From Acidovorax_G lacteus (GTDB taxonomy: Bacteria > Pseudomonadota > Gammaproteobacteria > Burkholderiales > Burkholderiaceae_C), in assembly GCF_039540375.1 (NCBI RefSeq), contig NZ_BAABEX010000029.1, forward strand, positions 248,001 to 312,000: a stretch of 64,000 nucleotides of DNA. The letters are read 5' to 3'. The notes beneath the pieces are model-generated. The model searched no databases, was not told where the DNA came from, and saw only the letters and a list, made by a program, of their open reading frames with translations. Positions 17,127 to 25,321 of the stretch are shown piece by piece (position 1 is the first letter of the stretch; each line of letters begins with the position of its first letter). Both the position numbers and the translations under genes were made by a program.

Positions 17127-18179
17127 TCAGCTGCTTTCGCGCACCATCAATTCAAAGCCCAGATCAACGCTGGGCTGCGCGACCGGCTCGCCCCGCATCA
17201 AGGCCAGCAGCATGTGTGCGCTGGCTTCCCCGATGGCTGTACGGGGCGTGCGCACCGTGGTCAACGGCGGCACCATCTGGTCACTCCCCGCCAGATCGTT
17301 GAAGCCCGCAATGGCCAGCCGCCCGGGCACCGCCACCTGCAGGCGCTGTGCGGCCAGCAGGCCGCCTTGTGCCAGATCGTCGTTGCAGAAGAAAACGGCA
17401 TCCACTTCGGGGCGGGTGCGCAGCAACTCGTCCAGCAATTCGGCCCCGAGACGGATGGACGATGGCGCGGGGCTCAGCAGCTCCAACCTCGCGTCATAGC
17501 GGCCGGCTTCGCGCAGGCAGCGCCGGTAGCCTTCAGCACGCTGCAGGGTGCGCGGGTCCAGCTGCGCCGCCACAAAGGCAATGCGCTGATAGCCCCGGTC
17601 GAGCAGGTGTGCGGTCATCGTGAACGCTGCCTGCTGCTGTGAAAAGCCCACGCTGTGCACCCCGGGCGCGGTGGTCAGTTCCATCAGGTGCACGCAGGGC
17701 ACGCCGCTGCCTGCGATCAGCTGCCGGGCTGTCTCGGTGCGGTCGAAGCCGGTCACCAGCAGGCCGGCGGGCCGATGGGCAAGATACGTGCGCAGCAGTT
17801 GTTCTTCTTCCTGCGGGTCGTAGTGCGTCACTCCAATCAGGGCCTGATAGCCCAGCGGAAACAGCGTGCGGTGCACGGCCTCCAACACATCGACGAACAG
17901 TGCGTTGGACAGCAGTGGTACGAGCACGGGCACCACGGCGCTGCGCTGCGATGCCAAGGCCCGCGCGGCGGGGTCTGGCACGTAGCCCAACTGCGTGGCC
18001 GCCAGCTTGACCCGTTCCACCAATTCGGCGGCGACCCCGCGCTCGCCCCGCAGGGCGCGCGATGCGGTGATGGGGCTGACCTCGGCCAGGCGGGCGACGT
18101 CGCTCAGGGTGGTACGGCCGGTGGACCGGCGGCGGGGTTCGGAACGGCTCAAGGGTTTTCCCGGGGGTGAGTCTGGCAT
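17127..18179 (-). CDS. gntR: LacI-family regulator, probable gluconate repressor
   Basis: DNA-binding regulator of 350 residues. The N-terminal helix-turn-helix TLSDVARLAEVSPITASRAL spans about residues 24-43, followed by a hinge and a periplasmic-binding-protein-like sensor domain. The closest match by eye is the GntR gluconate repressor of the LacI family. It is divergent from gntK-dctQMP, and a palindrome with a TAGCGCT core lies in front of each side, so it probably represses itself and the kinase/transporter operon until gluconate or a related sugar acid is present. The symbol follows context, not a proven orthology. Confidence 0.82.
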   Translation of the reverse strand: MPDSPPGKPLSRSEPRRRSTGRTTLSDVARLAEVSPITASRALRGERGVAAELVERVKLAATQLGYVPDPAARALASQRSAVVPVLVPLLSNALFVDVLEAVHRTLFPLGYQALIGVTHYDPQEEEQLLRTYLAHRPAGLLVTGFDRTETARQLIAGSGVPCVHLMELTTAPGVHSVGFSQQQAAFTMTAHLLDRGYQRIAFVAAQLDPRTLQRAEGYRRCLREAGRYDARLELLSPAPSSIRLGAELLDELLRTRPEVDAVFFCNDDLAQGGLLAAQRLQVAVPGRLAIAGFNDLAGSDQMVPPLTTVRTPRTAIGEASAHMLLALMRGEPVAQPSVDLGFELMVRESS

Positions 18180-18189
18180 TCTGGACGTA

Positions 18190-18203
18190 GGATAGCGCTG
18201 TCC
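18190..18203. promoter_or_regulatory. Operator 1 (TAGCGCT core) before lacI-type gene
   Basis: GGATAGCGCTGTCC is nearly palindromic around a central CG, as LacI-family operators are. It lies 11 bp upstream of the regulator ATG and shares GGATAGCGCT with operator 2. Confidence 0.6.
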
Positions 18204-18282
18204 TGAGGCTGAAACAAGCGCAGAAGCGGCCGGTATGGTGGCTGTTGCGCCGCTATTTCATCAGTCTAGAAGAGTTTTGGAG

Positions 18283-18307
18283 CACGCCCCTTGCGGCGTG
18301 TTTTTTT
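18283..18307 (+). terminator. Terminator-like hairpin in the gntK leader
   Basis: CACGCC, a 6-base loop CCTTGC and GGCGTG are followed by seven T. It is a clean intrinsic terminator shape, but no plus-strand gene lies upstream. It ends 28 bp before the gntK ATG, so it would act on the gntK transcript if transcription starts upstream of it. Confidence 0.6.
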
Positions 18308-18314
18308 GAATGTG

Positions 18315-18331
18315 TTGGATAGCGCTACCAA
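18315..18331. promoter_or_regulatory. Operator 2 (TTGGATAGCGCTACCAA) before gntK
   Basis: Near-perfect palindrome with core TAGCGCTA, 4 bp before the gntK ATG. It shares GGATAGCGCT with operator 1, which supports one regulator acting at both. Confidence 0.65.
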
Positions 18332-18335
18332 GCCT

Positions 18336-18857
18336 ATGAATGTCTCGTCTGAGCCTCTGTTTGTGGTGGTGATGGGTGTGGCGGGCTGTGGAAAGTCCAG
18401 CCTCGGTGCCGCGGTGGCCCAGGCCGAGGGTTTGCCGCTGATCGAAGGCGACGACCACCACAGCCCCGCCAGCCGCGACAAGATGCGCCGCGGCGTGCCG
18501 CTGACCGACGCCGATCGCGAGGGCTGGCTGACCACCCTCGGCGAGCAGTTGCAGGCGCATCCGCGCGGTGCGGTGCTCACCTGCTCGGCACTCAAGCACG
18601 CCTACCGGCAACGTCTGCGCACGGCTTGCCCGGCCTTGCGATTCCTGTTTCTGGACATCGACCGTCCGCATGCCGCCGAACGGGTGGCCGCCCGCGCCCA
18701 TGCGCATTTTTTCTCCAGCAGCCTGGTGGACAGCCAGTTCGCCACGCTGCAGTCCCCGGTGGGTGAACCCGGTGTGCTGCGCCTGGACGCCTTGCTGGAC
18801 ATTCCTACCTTGCAGGCGCGTGCCAGCGCCTGGCTGCATCTCCCGGAGGCCGCATGA
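18336..18857 (+). CDS. gntK: Gluconokinase
   Basis: Phosphorylates D-gluconate to 6-phosphogluconate with ATP, feeding the Entner-Doudoroff or pentose phosphate route. The 173-residue protein has the P-loop GVAGCGKSS (from residue 14), then the GDDHHSPASRDKMRRGVPLTD segment that binds gluconate, and LTCSALKHAYRQRLR, all typical of the small thermoresistant GntK family. The open frame begins at a TTG at 18291 inside a hairpin; MNVSSEPLFVVVMG at 18336 aligns with known kinases, although no clear ribosome binding site precedes it. The stop overlaps dctQ by 4 bp (ATGA), so kinase and transporter are coupled. Confidence 0.92.
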   Translation: MNVSSEPLFVVVMGVAGCGKSSLGAAVAQAEGLPLIEGDDHHSPASRDKMRRGVPLTDADREGWLTTLGEQLQAHPRGAVLTCSALKHAYRQRLRTACPALRFLFLDIDRPHAAERVAARAHAHFFSSSLVDSQFATLQSPVGEPGVLRLDALLDIPTLQARASAWLHLPEAA

Positions 18858-19372
18858 GCACCGAGTCCTCGTCCTTTGCGACCAAAACGAGTCATCCGTG
18901 GATGCGTGTTGCCGAAGGGGCCATGGCCATCTGTCTGGGGCTGATGGCGGTGGCCGTGTTCGTCAACGTGGTGCTGCGTTACGGTTTTGGCAGCGGCATT
19001 GTGGCCAGTGAGGAGTTGTCGCGCCTCTTGTTTGTGTGGATGGTGTTCATCGGCGCTGCCGCCGCGTACCCGCGAGGGGAGCACATGGCGTTCACAAGCC
19101 TCGCAGCCAAGCTGGCGCGCCGGCCGCGCGCGTTTGCGCTGCTCACGGCCCTGGTGCGTCTGCTGGTGGTCGCTGCCTGCGCCATGCTCGCCTGGGGCGC
19201 TTGGCAACAGGTGCTGGTGGGCATGGGCAGTCGCTCCGTGGTGCTGGGCTACCCGGCTGCGCTGCTGCCGTTGCCTGCACTGCTGTGCGCCCTGGCCATC
19301 GGGCTGATGGCTTCTGTCGAACTGGTGCGGCGCACGCCGCTGGACCTGGGCCACAGCGCGGAGGTGGAGTGA
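18854..19372 (+). CDS. dctQ: TRAP transporter small membrane subunit
   Basis: Small integral membrane subunit of a tripartite ATP-independent periplasmic transporter, 172 residues with four predicted membrane spans. The family segment VNVVLRYGFGSGIVASEELSRLLFVWMVFIG is recognisable. It overlaps gntK by 4 bp, and its TGA overlaps the dctM ATG. With DctM and DctP it takes up a substrate that is probably gluconate or another sugar acid, judged from the kinase in the same operon. Confidence 0.9.
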   Translation: MSTESSSFATKTSHPWMRVAEGAMAICLGLMAVAVFVNVVLRYGFGSGIVASEELSRLLFVWMVFIGAAAAYPRGEHMAFTSLAAKLARRPRAFALLTALVRLLVVAACAMLAWGAWQQVLVGMGSRSVVLGYPAALLPLPALLCALAIGLMASVELVRRTPLDLGHSAEVE

Positions 19373-20673
19373 TGTGGGGCATGACTGCGGAGGCGCAGGC
19401 CTTCATCGTGTTTTCGGTGGGCATGCTGGTGCTCATGGGCACCGGCATGAACATGGGCCTGGCCCTGGTGCTGACGGGCGCTGGCATGGCCTGGGTGCTC
19501 GACTTCTGGGACGCCCAGTTGCTGGCACAGAACCTGGTGGCCGGTGTGGACAGCTTTCCCCTGCTGGCGGTGCCATTCTTTGTGCTCGCAGGCGAGCTGA
19601 TGAACTCGGGCGGCATCAGCCGTCGCATCATCGAGATGGCGCAGGCCTGGGTGGGCCACATTCGGGGCGGGCTGGGCTATGTGGCCATCGGGGCGGCGGT
19701 GCTGATGGCGAGCATGAGCGGCTCGGCCCTGGCCGACACGGCGGCGCTTGCCACGATCCTGCTGCCCATGATGCGCCAGCAGGGCTACCCGATGAACACC
19801 TCGGCCGGGCTGATTGCGTCTGGCGGCATCATCGCGCCCATCATTCCGCCGTCCATGCCGTTCGTGATTTATGGCGTGACGACCAACACCTCGATCTCGG
19901 CGCTGTTCCTCTCAGGCATCGTGCCCGGCTTGCTGATGGGCGTGGGGCTGATCTTCGCCTGGCGCTGGGTGCTGCGCGGTCTCAACCTTGCGCAAGGCCA
20001 ACCGCTGCCGATGCACGAACGGCTGCGGGCCACAGCCCGAGCCTTCTGGGCTTTGCTCATGCCCATCATCATCATTGGGGGCATGAAGTCGGGGGTCTTC
20101 ACCCCGACCGAGGCGGCTGCCGTGGCAGCGTTCTACGCCCTCGGCGTGGCCTTGTTCGTGCACCGTGAAATGCGGGTGCGGGACATCGGCGGTGTGCTGG
20201 TGCGCGCTGCGCGCACCACGGCCATCGTGATGTTCCTGTGCGCCGGTGCCCAGGTGGCCAGCTACATGATCACCCTGGCCGACCTGCCCAACCTGCTCAC
20301 CGCTTGGCTGGGGCCGCTGGTAGAGAACCCGCGCCTGCTCATGGCCGTGATGATGGTGGTGCTCGTGCTTATCGGCACGGCACTGGACCTCACGCCCACC
20401 ATCCTGATCTTCGCGCCGGTGATGCTGCCCATCGCCGTCAAGGCGGGCATCGACCCGGTGTACTTCGGGCTGATGTTCGTGCTCAACGGCGCCATCGGGC
20501 TCATCACGCCGCCCGTGGGCACCGTGCTCAACGTGGTGGCCGGGGTGGGGCGCATTTCCATGCACTCGGTCATCCGGGGCGTGAACCCGTTCCTGTTCAC
20601 CTACGTGGCCATTCTGGCCTTGCTGGTGGTGTTTCCGCAGATCGTCACCGCACCGGTGGCGTGGATGCGCTGA
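19372..20673 (+). CDS. dctM: TRAP transporter large permease subunit
   Basis: Twelve-span membrane subunit that carries the transport pathway, 433 residues. Motifs of the DctM family include PFFVLAGELMNSGGIS, GSALADTAALATILLPMM, ASGGIIAPIIPPSMPFVIYG and the C-terminal GLITPPVGTVLNV. Transport is sodium- or proton-driven in this family. The ATG at 19372 overlaps the dctQ stop (TGATG); the longer open frame to 19036 would lie inside dctQ and is not used. Confidence 0.92.
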   Translation: MWGMTAEAQAFIVFSVGMLVLMGTGMNMGLALVLTGAGMAWVLDFWDAQLLAQNLVAGVDSFPLLAVPFFVLAGELMNSGGISRRIIEMAQAWVGHIRGGLGYVAIGAAVLMASMSGSALADTAALATILLPMMRQQGYPMNTSAGLIASGGIIAPIIPPSMPFVIYGVTTNTSISALFLSGIVPGLLMGVGLIFAWRWVLRGLNLAQGQPLPMHERLRATARAFWALLMPIIIIGGMKSGVFTPTEAAAVAAFYALGVALFVHREMRVRDIGGVLVRAARTTAIVMFLCAGAQVASYMITLADLPNLLTAWLGPLVENPRLLMAVMMVVLVLIGTALDLTPTILIFAPVMLPIAVKAGIDPVYFGLMFVLNGAIGLITPPVGTVLNVVAGVGRISMHSVIRGVNPFLFTYVAILALLVVFPQIVTAPVAWMR

Positions 20674-20729
20674 CCAGGCCTCGTGCCCGAGGCCTTTCGC
20701 CTGTTCTTTCCCAACGACTGGAGACTCTC

Positions 20730-21746
20730 ATGAAAACCCTTCGCCGCACGCTTTTGGCCGCCTTGTCGGTGGCTGCACTGACCTGTTCGTTCCAGGCCGC
20801 AGCGCAAGACATCAAGCCGCGCATCATCCGTTTTGGCTATGGCCTCAACGAAGTGTCCAACCAGGGGCGCGCGGTCAAGGTGTTCGCACAGGAAGTCGAG
20901 AAGGCGTCGGGCGGCAAGATGAAGGTGCGTGCCATTGGTGCGGCGGCGCTGGGCACCGACGTACAGATGCAGCAGGCGCTGATCGGCGGCGCGCAGGAGA
21001 TGATGGTGGGCTCCACCGCCACGCTCGTGGGCATTACCAAAGAAATGGCGATCTGGGACACGCCCTTCCTGTTCAACAACGTGCGCGAAGCCGACGCCGT
21101 GCTTGACGGCCCCGTAGGCCAGAAGGTGATGGACAAGCTGCAGGACAAGGGTCTGGTCGGCCTGGTGTACTGGGAAAACGGCTTCCGCAACCTCACCAAC
21201 AGCAAGCGCCCCGTGAACAAGCTCGAAGACATGGACGGTATCAAGCTGCGCGTGATGCAGAACAACGTGTTCCTCGACAGCTTCAAGACCCTGGGCGCCA
21301 ATGCGGTGCCGCTGCCGTTCTCCGAGTTGTTCACCGCACTTGAGACCAAGACGGTGGACGGACAGGAAAATCCCTACAACACCATCCTGTCGAGCAAGTT
21401 CTACGAGGTCCAGAAATACCTGACGGTGACCAACCACGTGTACAGCCCCTGGATCGTCACCGTCAGCAAGAAGTGGTGGGACGGCTTGTCCAAGACCGAA
21501 CAGGGCATCTTGATGGACGCCGCCAAGAAGAGCCGCGACTTCGAACGCCAGGACACGCGCGCCGAGGCCGACAAAGCGCTGGCCGAACTCAAGGCCAAGG
21601 GCATGCAGGTCAACGAGCTTTCGCCCGCAGAGGCCAACCGCATGCGTGAAAAGCTGAGCGCCGTGAACGCCAGCATTGCCGCCCATGTGGGCGAGGCCTT
21701 GTGGAAGGAAACCCAAGCTGCCGTGGCGCAGGCCCGCGGCAAGTAA
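20730..21746 (+). CDS. dctP: TRAP transporter solute-binding protein
   Basis: Periplasmic receptor of the TRAP system, 338 residues. The first 25 or so residues are a Sec signal (MKTLRRTLLAALSVAALTCS, cut after AAA before QDI). The mature protein has the DctP-fold stretches GAAALGTDVQMQQALIGGAQEM, VYWENGFRNLTNSKRPV and LPFSELFTALETKTVDGQENP; the Arg in GFRNLTN is the family's conserved carboxylate-binding residue. GGAG precedes the ATG at 20730. Last gene of the operon; a strong terminator follows. The ligand is unproven but should be a sugar acid. Confidence 0.92.
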   Translation: MKTLRRTLLAALSVAALTCSFQAAAQDIKPRIIRFGYGLNEVSNQGRAVKVFAQEVEKASGGKMKVRAIGAAALGTDVQMQQALIGGAQEMMVGSTATLVGITKEMAIWDTPFLFNNVREADAVLDGPVGQKVMDKLQDKGLVGLVYWENGFRNLTNSKRPVNKLEDMDGIKLRVMQNNVFLDSFKTLGANAVPLPFSELFTALETKTVDGQENPYNTILSSKFYEVQKYLTVTNHVYSPWIVTVSKKWWDGLSKTEQGILMDAAKKSRDFERQDTRAEADKALAELKAKGMQVNELSPAEANRMREKLSAVNASIAAHVGEALWKETQAAVAQARGK

Positions 21747-21787
21747 GCGGCAGCCCAGCGCTTCGTTGGCGCAGGGTACCCTGACAC

Positions 21788-21825
21788 AAAGCACAAAGGG
21801 CTCCCGAGGGAGCCCTTTGTGCTTT
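21788..21825 (+). terminator. Terminator after dctP
   Basis: AAAGCACAAAGGGCTCCC pairs perfectly with GGGAGCCCTTTGTGCTTT around a CGAG turn. The A/T ends make it usable on both strands. Confidence 0.85.
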
Positions 21826-21928
21826 GACAAGCGTCTTGCGACGTCTTGCCTCATCGTGCAGCGTGGGGACACCAGTGCGCCCAAGCGCCCGCCCCCCACC
21901 AGCAGCAGGCCGCCAGGCCTGCACCCGC

Positions 21929-22222
21929 TTACATCTTCAGGCCGACTTCACCGTAGGAAATCTGGCCCGTGCGCACCGCATCGGCCGCCTGGGCGCGCAC
22001 TGCAGCGCGGTCCGCGCTCGACTGCGCCGACAGCACGCGGGAGCCAGCAGGCTCCTGGCTGCGGGTCGCGGCCACCGTAGCGGCCTCGGCTTGCACTTCG
22101 GCGCGGGTGCGGTTCGTCTCGGCCTGCAGCGCAAACTGCGAACCATCGGCCTCATCGGCCTGTGCACCAAACGAAGCCACAGCGGCCAGGGCAGCGATCG
22201 AAAGCATACGGGAAACGTTCAT
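21929..22222 (-). CDS. Small secreted DUF4148-like protein, copy A
   Basis: Protein of 97 residues with a Sec signal (MNVSRMLSIAALAAVASFGA, cut near AQA). The mature part is Ala- and charge-rich, with the TRAEVQAEAA segment seen in DUF4148 proteins, and a C terminus AADAVRTGQISYGEVGLKM. It is about 85 percent identical by eye to the next gene, so the pair is a recent tandem duplication. No function is known. It begins 71 bp after copy B on the same strand and is probably co-transcribed. Database entries calling such proteins helicase are wrong, since they are far too small and carry no helicase motif. Confidence 0.75.
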   Translation of the reverse strand: MNVSRMLSIAALAAVASFGAQADEADGSQFALQAETNRTRAEVQAEAATVAATRSQEPAGSRVLSAQSSADRAAVRAQAADAVRTGQISYGEVGLKM

Positions 22223-22293
22223 GATGGGACTCCTCAACAACAGAAGAAAACAGGACTGAAAAAAGGGTTCAAAGACAGCGCAACGGCGGGCGA

Positions 22294-22578
22294 TCAGCCC
22301 AGCTCACCCGAGCGGATCTGGCCCGTGCGCACGGCATCGGCGGCCTGGGCGCGCACCGCAGCGCGGTCGGCGCTGGACTGCACCGACAGCACGCGAGAGC
22401 CTGCGGGCTCCAGGCTGCGGGTCGCGGCCACCGAAGCGGCCTCGGCTTGCACCTCGGCGCGGGTGCGGCTGGTCTCGGCGTTCAGGGCGAACTGGGAGCC
22501 ATCGGCCTCATCGGCGTGGGCGCCAAAAGAAGCGACAGCGGCGAGGGCGGCGATGGAAGCGATACGAGCGAAGTTCAT
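22294..22578 (-). CDS. Small secreted DUF4148-like protein, copy B
   Basis: Protein of 94 residues, paralogue of copy A. The signal peptide is MNFARIASIAALAAVASFGA, with the same ADEADGSQFAL after the cut and the same RTRAEVQAEAA and SSADRAAVRAQAADAVRTGQI segments. It differs mostly in the first ten and last five residues. The ATG at 22578 was chosen because the longer open frame (to 22764) lacks a signal peptide at its start. It is probably the first gene of the pair. Confidence 0.75.
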   Translation of the reverse strand: MNFARIASIAALAAVASFGAHADEADGSQFALNAETSRTRAEVQAEAASVAATRSLEPAGSRVLSVQSSADRAAVRAQAADAVRTGQIRSGELG

Positions 22579-22997
22579 GATGCAGGTCCTTGTCAAAAAG
22601 CGTCTTACAGAAAGCCGCAGAAGCGGGACGCGTGGCCCTGGGACTGCGGGTTCGGTGAGTCGCCTTGCGGTTCGGCTCATCGATGGGATGAACTGTACGC
22701 CGACCCCGTTCAGAGAAAAACCACTCAGTCGCGAACTGACTGTTTCGGTTATGAGAAGAATCAAAACGTTAAAAACCTGCGTAGCAACTCCCTACGGCAA
22801 TAATGGGATTGGGGTAAACCCGCGTCAGGCTTGCGTTTTTGCGCCGTTGTGGTGCACGCCTCAGCTTGGTGCATCAGCCCTTCGGTTTACGAGTTGTTGC
22901 AAATGGCTGCGCGCATCGGGGGTGCCTTCCGTTGCGGTGGAGGGCGCCTTGGGCTGAAATGGGGATGTGCCTTTTGCACCGATCGGAGGAACGTTTC
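22579..22997. other. 419-bp intergenic region between small secreted pair and CBS gene
   Basis: Divergent upstream region, noticeably more AT-rich around 22700-22810 than its neighbours. It must hold the promoters of both sides. I see no convincing gene, repeat or hairpin. GGAGGA at 22985-22990 is the ribosome binding site of the CBS gene. Confidence 0.5.
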
Positions 22998-23435
22998 ATG
23001 ACCGCGGTTTCCGACATTCTTCGCACCAAGCAGGGTGCTCCAGTGCATGCCGTGGCCCCGCACGATTCAGTGCTGACGGCGCTGCAGCGCATGGCCCAGT
23101 ACGACGTGGGTGCGTTGCTGGTGATGGAAGGCGAGGCCGTGGTCGGCATCGTCAGCGAGCGCGACTACGCCCGCAAGGTTGCGCTCATGGGGCGCACATC
23201 ATCGGACACGTTGGTACGCGACGTGATGAGCTCTCCGGTGTTTTTTGTGCGCAGCCACCAGAGCATCGAGCATTGCATGCATGTGATGACCACACACCGC
23301 CTGCGCCACCTGCCGGTGGTGGACGATGGCGAGCTCAAGGGCATGGTCTCCATTGGCGACCTGGTCAAGAGCATGATGTCCGAGCAGCAGTTCATCATCG
23401 AGCAGCTCGAACAGTACATCGCCGGGGCGCGCTGA
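22998..23435 (+). CDS. CBS domain pair protein
   Basis: Stand-alone protein of 145 residues made of two CBS domains. CBS1 (about 12-60) includes TALQRMAQYDVGALLVM and VGIVSERDYARKVAL; CBS2 (about 75-130) includes VRDVMSSPVFFV, HRLRHLPVVDDGELKGMVSIGDLVK. Such pairs bind adenosine nucleotides and act as energy sensors or regulatory subunits; no partner domain is present. GGAGGA lies 7 bases before the ATG at 22998. It converges with nrtD, 57 bp away. No role in nitrate uptake is implied by the sequence. Confidence 0.85.
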   Translation: MTAVSDILRTKQGAPVHAVAPHDSVLTALQRMAQYDVGALLVMEGEAVVGIVSERDYARKVALMGRTSSDTLVRDVMSSPVFFVRSHQSIEHCMHVMTTHRLRHLPVVDDGELKGMVSIGDLVKSMMSEQQFIIEQLEQYIAGAR

Positions 23436-23451
23436 AGGCGCCTCAGGCGGC

Positions 23452-23474
23452 GCCCACCGCGGTGCGCGGTGGGC
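23452..23474. terminator. Hairpin between convergent CBS gene and nrtD
   Basis: GCCCACCGC and GCGGTGGGC form a 9-bp perfect stem with a 5-base loop. No T-run follows, so termination is only suggested by its place between two stop codons. Confidence 0.4.
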
Positions 23475-23492
23475 ACGGGCAGGCCGTGGCGT

Positions 23493-24335
23493 TCAGGCCG
23501 CTTTCTCGACGTGTCCCTGGCGCGTGTACAGAAAGTCGATCACCGCCTTGCGGCAGTGTAGGTACTGCGGGTTTTCGGCCAGTTCCACGCGGTTGCGGGG
23601 GCGTGGCAGGGGCACGTCGAGCACTTCGCCGATGGTGGCAGCAGGGCCGTTGGTCATCATCACGATCTTGTCGGACAGCAGCACGGCCTCGTCCACATCG
23701 TGCGTGACCATGACCACGGTGCTTTGCGTGCGGGCCACGATCTCCAGCAACTCGTCCTGCAGCTTGGCGCGTGTGAGCGCATCCAGTGCGCCGAAGGGCT
23801 CGTCCATCAGCAGCACCTGCGGCTCCATCGACAGCGCGCGTGCAATGCCCACGCGCTGCTTCATGCCGCCCGAGATTTCGCCCGGTCGTTTGTGCGCCGC
23901 GTGCGACAGGCCCACGAGAGCGAGCGCCGCTTCGGTGCGCGCTTTGAGCTGGGCGCGGCTTTCCCGCCCGCCAAACACCCGCTCAACCGCCAGGTAGATG
24001 TTGCCCTCGCAGGTCAGCCAGGGCAGCAGTGAGTGGTTCTGAAAAACCACTGCGCGCTCGGGCCCCGGGCCCTTGATTTCCTTGTTGGCGCACAGCAGGG
24101 CCCCGGCGGTGGGGGTGGTCAGGCCTGCGATCAGGTTCAGCAGCGTGGACTTGCCGCAGCCCGAATGCCCGATCAGCGCCACGAACTCGCCCTTGCCGAT
24201 GGTCAGGTCGATGCCCTGCAGTGCCGTGAACAGGCCCTTGGCCGTGCGGAATGTTTGCTGCACGCCCTGCACCTCGATGAACTTGGCCTGGGTGGCTGCT
24301 GCGGCAGCGGTGGAAGCGACGGCAGGCGTGTTCAT
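23493..24335 (-). CDS. nrtD: Nitrate ABC transporter ATP-binding protein
   Basis: ATPase subunit of the nitrate/sulfonate/taurine ABC importer family, 280 residues. Walker A is GHSGCGKST (56-64), the signature is ISGGMKQRVG, and Walker B is VLLMDEPFGALD. The VVMVTHDVDEAVLLSD switch region follows. It lacks the extra C-terminal sensor domain of cyanobacterial NrtC. Its ATG overlaps the end of nrtB by 4 bp. Nitrate specificity is taken from the NrtA-like binding protein and the shared leader with nirB; by ATPase sequence alone it could equally serve another anion. Confidence 0.88.
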   Translation of the reverse strand: MNTPAVASTAAAAATQAKFIEVQGVQQTFRTAKGLFTALQGIDLTIGKGEFVALIGHSGCGKSTLLNLIAGLTTPTAGALLCANKEIKGPGPERAVVFQNHSLLPWLTCEGNIYLAVERVFGGRESRAQLKARTEAALALVGLSHAAHKRPGEISGGMKQRVGIARALSMEPQVLLMDEPFGALDALTRAKLQDELLEIVARTQSTVVMVTHDVDEAVLLSDKIVMMTNGPAATIGEVLDVPLPRPRNRVELAENPQYLHCRKAVIDFLYTRQGHVEKAA

Positions 24336-25279
24336 GATTTCACCTCTTCGAATGTGAAGGCCTTGGCCAGTTGGATCAGGGCCAGCTCCAGCAGCAGGCC
24401 GACGATGCCGATCACGAAGATCGCGATCAGGATGTTCTTGACGTTGAGGTTGTTCCACTCGTCCCACACCCAGAAGCCGATGCCCACGCCGCCCGTGAGC
24501 ATCTCGGCGGCCACGATCACCAGCCAGGCCGTGCCCACCGCCAGGCGCACGCCGGTCAGCATGTAAGGCAGCACGGCCGGGAACAGGATCTTGGTGGCGA
24601 TCTTCCACTCGCTCAGGTTGAGCACGCGGGCCACGTTCATGTAGTCCTGCGGTACGCGCTGCACGCCCACCGCGGTGTTGATGATCATGGGCCAGATCGA
24701 GCAGATGAAGATGGTCCAGATGGCCGCCGGGTTTGCGCCCTTGAACACCAGCAGGCCGATGGGCAGCCAGGCCAGCGGTGACACCGGGCGCAGCAGGCTG
24801 ATGATGGGGTTGAACATGCGCGAGAGGAACGCAAAGCGGCCAATGAGGAAACCCGCCGGAATGCCCACCAGCGCCGCGAGCCCAAAGCCCACAGCCACGC
24901 GCTGCAGGCTCATGAGCACGTTCCAGCCCACGCCCTGGTCGTTGGGGCCGTTGCGATAGAACGGGTTGCTGAACACCTCCACCGCCTGTGCCCAGGTTTC
25001 GCGCGGGGTGGGAATGCTTTGGCCCGTGGTAGCGGCCACCAGTGCCCACACCCCCAGCAGCAGCCCGAGGCCGCACACCGGCGGCAGCACGGCCAGCCAG
25101 AGTGCGCGCGAGCGCTGGGCCCAGTCGATGCCGGTGGCGGGCGTTGCAGCGGGGGCCGGCCGAGGCCGGGCCGGTGTGTTGGCGGCAGGGGATGTCATGG
25201 CGGAAGCGGCAGAGGCGCTCGTGGCCGCAGCGGGTGCTGCGGGCGCATCCAGCGGGGTGTGAAAGACGGCACTGACCAT
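24332..25279 (-). CDS. nrtB: Nitrate ABC transporter permease
   Basis: Membrane subunit of 315 residues. The first 55 residues are Ala/Pro/Thr-rich and likely cytoplasmic. About six membrane spans follow, with the coupling (EAA-type) loop around ARVLNLSEWKIATKILFPAV. The region GGVGIGFWVWDEWNNLN is typical of NrtB/SsuC permeases. It lies 42 bp after nrtA and overlaps nrtD (ATGA), so the three genes form one operon. Confidence 0.88.
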   Translation of the reverse strand: MVSAVFHTPLDAPAAPAAATSASAASAMTSPAANTPARPRPAPAATPATGIDWAQRSRALWLAVLPPVCGLGLLLGVWALVAATTGQSIPTPRETWAQAVEVFSNPFYRNGPNDQGVGWNVLMSLQRVAVGFGLAALVGIPAGFLIGRFAFLSRMFNPIISLLRPVSPLAWLPIGLLVFKGANPAAIWTIFICSIWPMIINTAVGVQRVPQDYMNVARVLNLSEWKIATKILFPAVLPYMLTGVRLAVGTAWLVIVAAEMLTGGVGIGFWVWDEWNNLNVKNILIAIFVIGIVGLLLELALIQLAKAFTFEEVKS

Positions 25280-25321
25280 GGGAGTCTCCAGCAGTGGGCG
25301 GGGTGGGGCAGACGCCTGGGC

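Noticed and set aside
18283..18307. Reading the gntK leader hairpin as an ANTAR hexaloop
   Set aside because: The loop is CCTTGC and lacks A at position 1; only one hairpin is present.
21929..22578. Naming the small secreted pair as helicases, as some databases do
   Set aside because: Under 100 residues with an export signal and no helicase motif.
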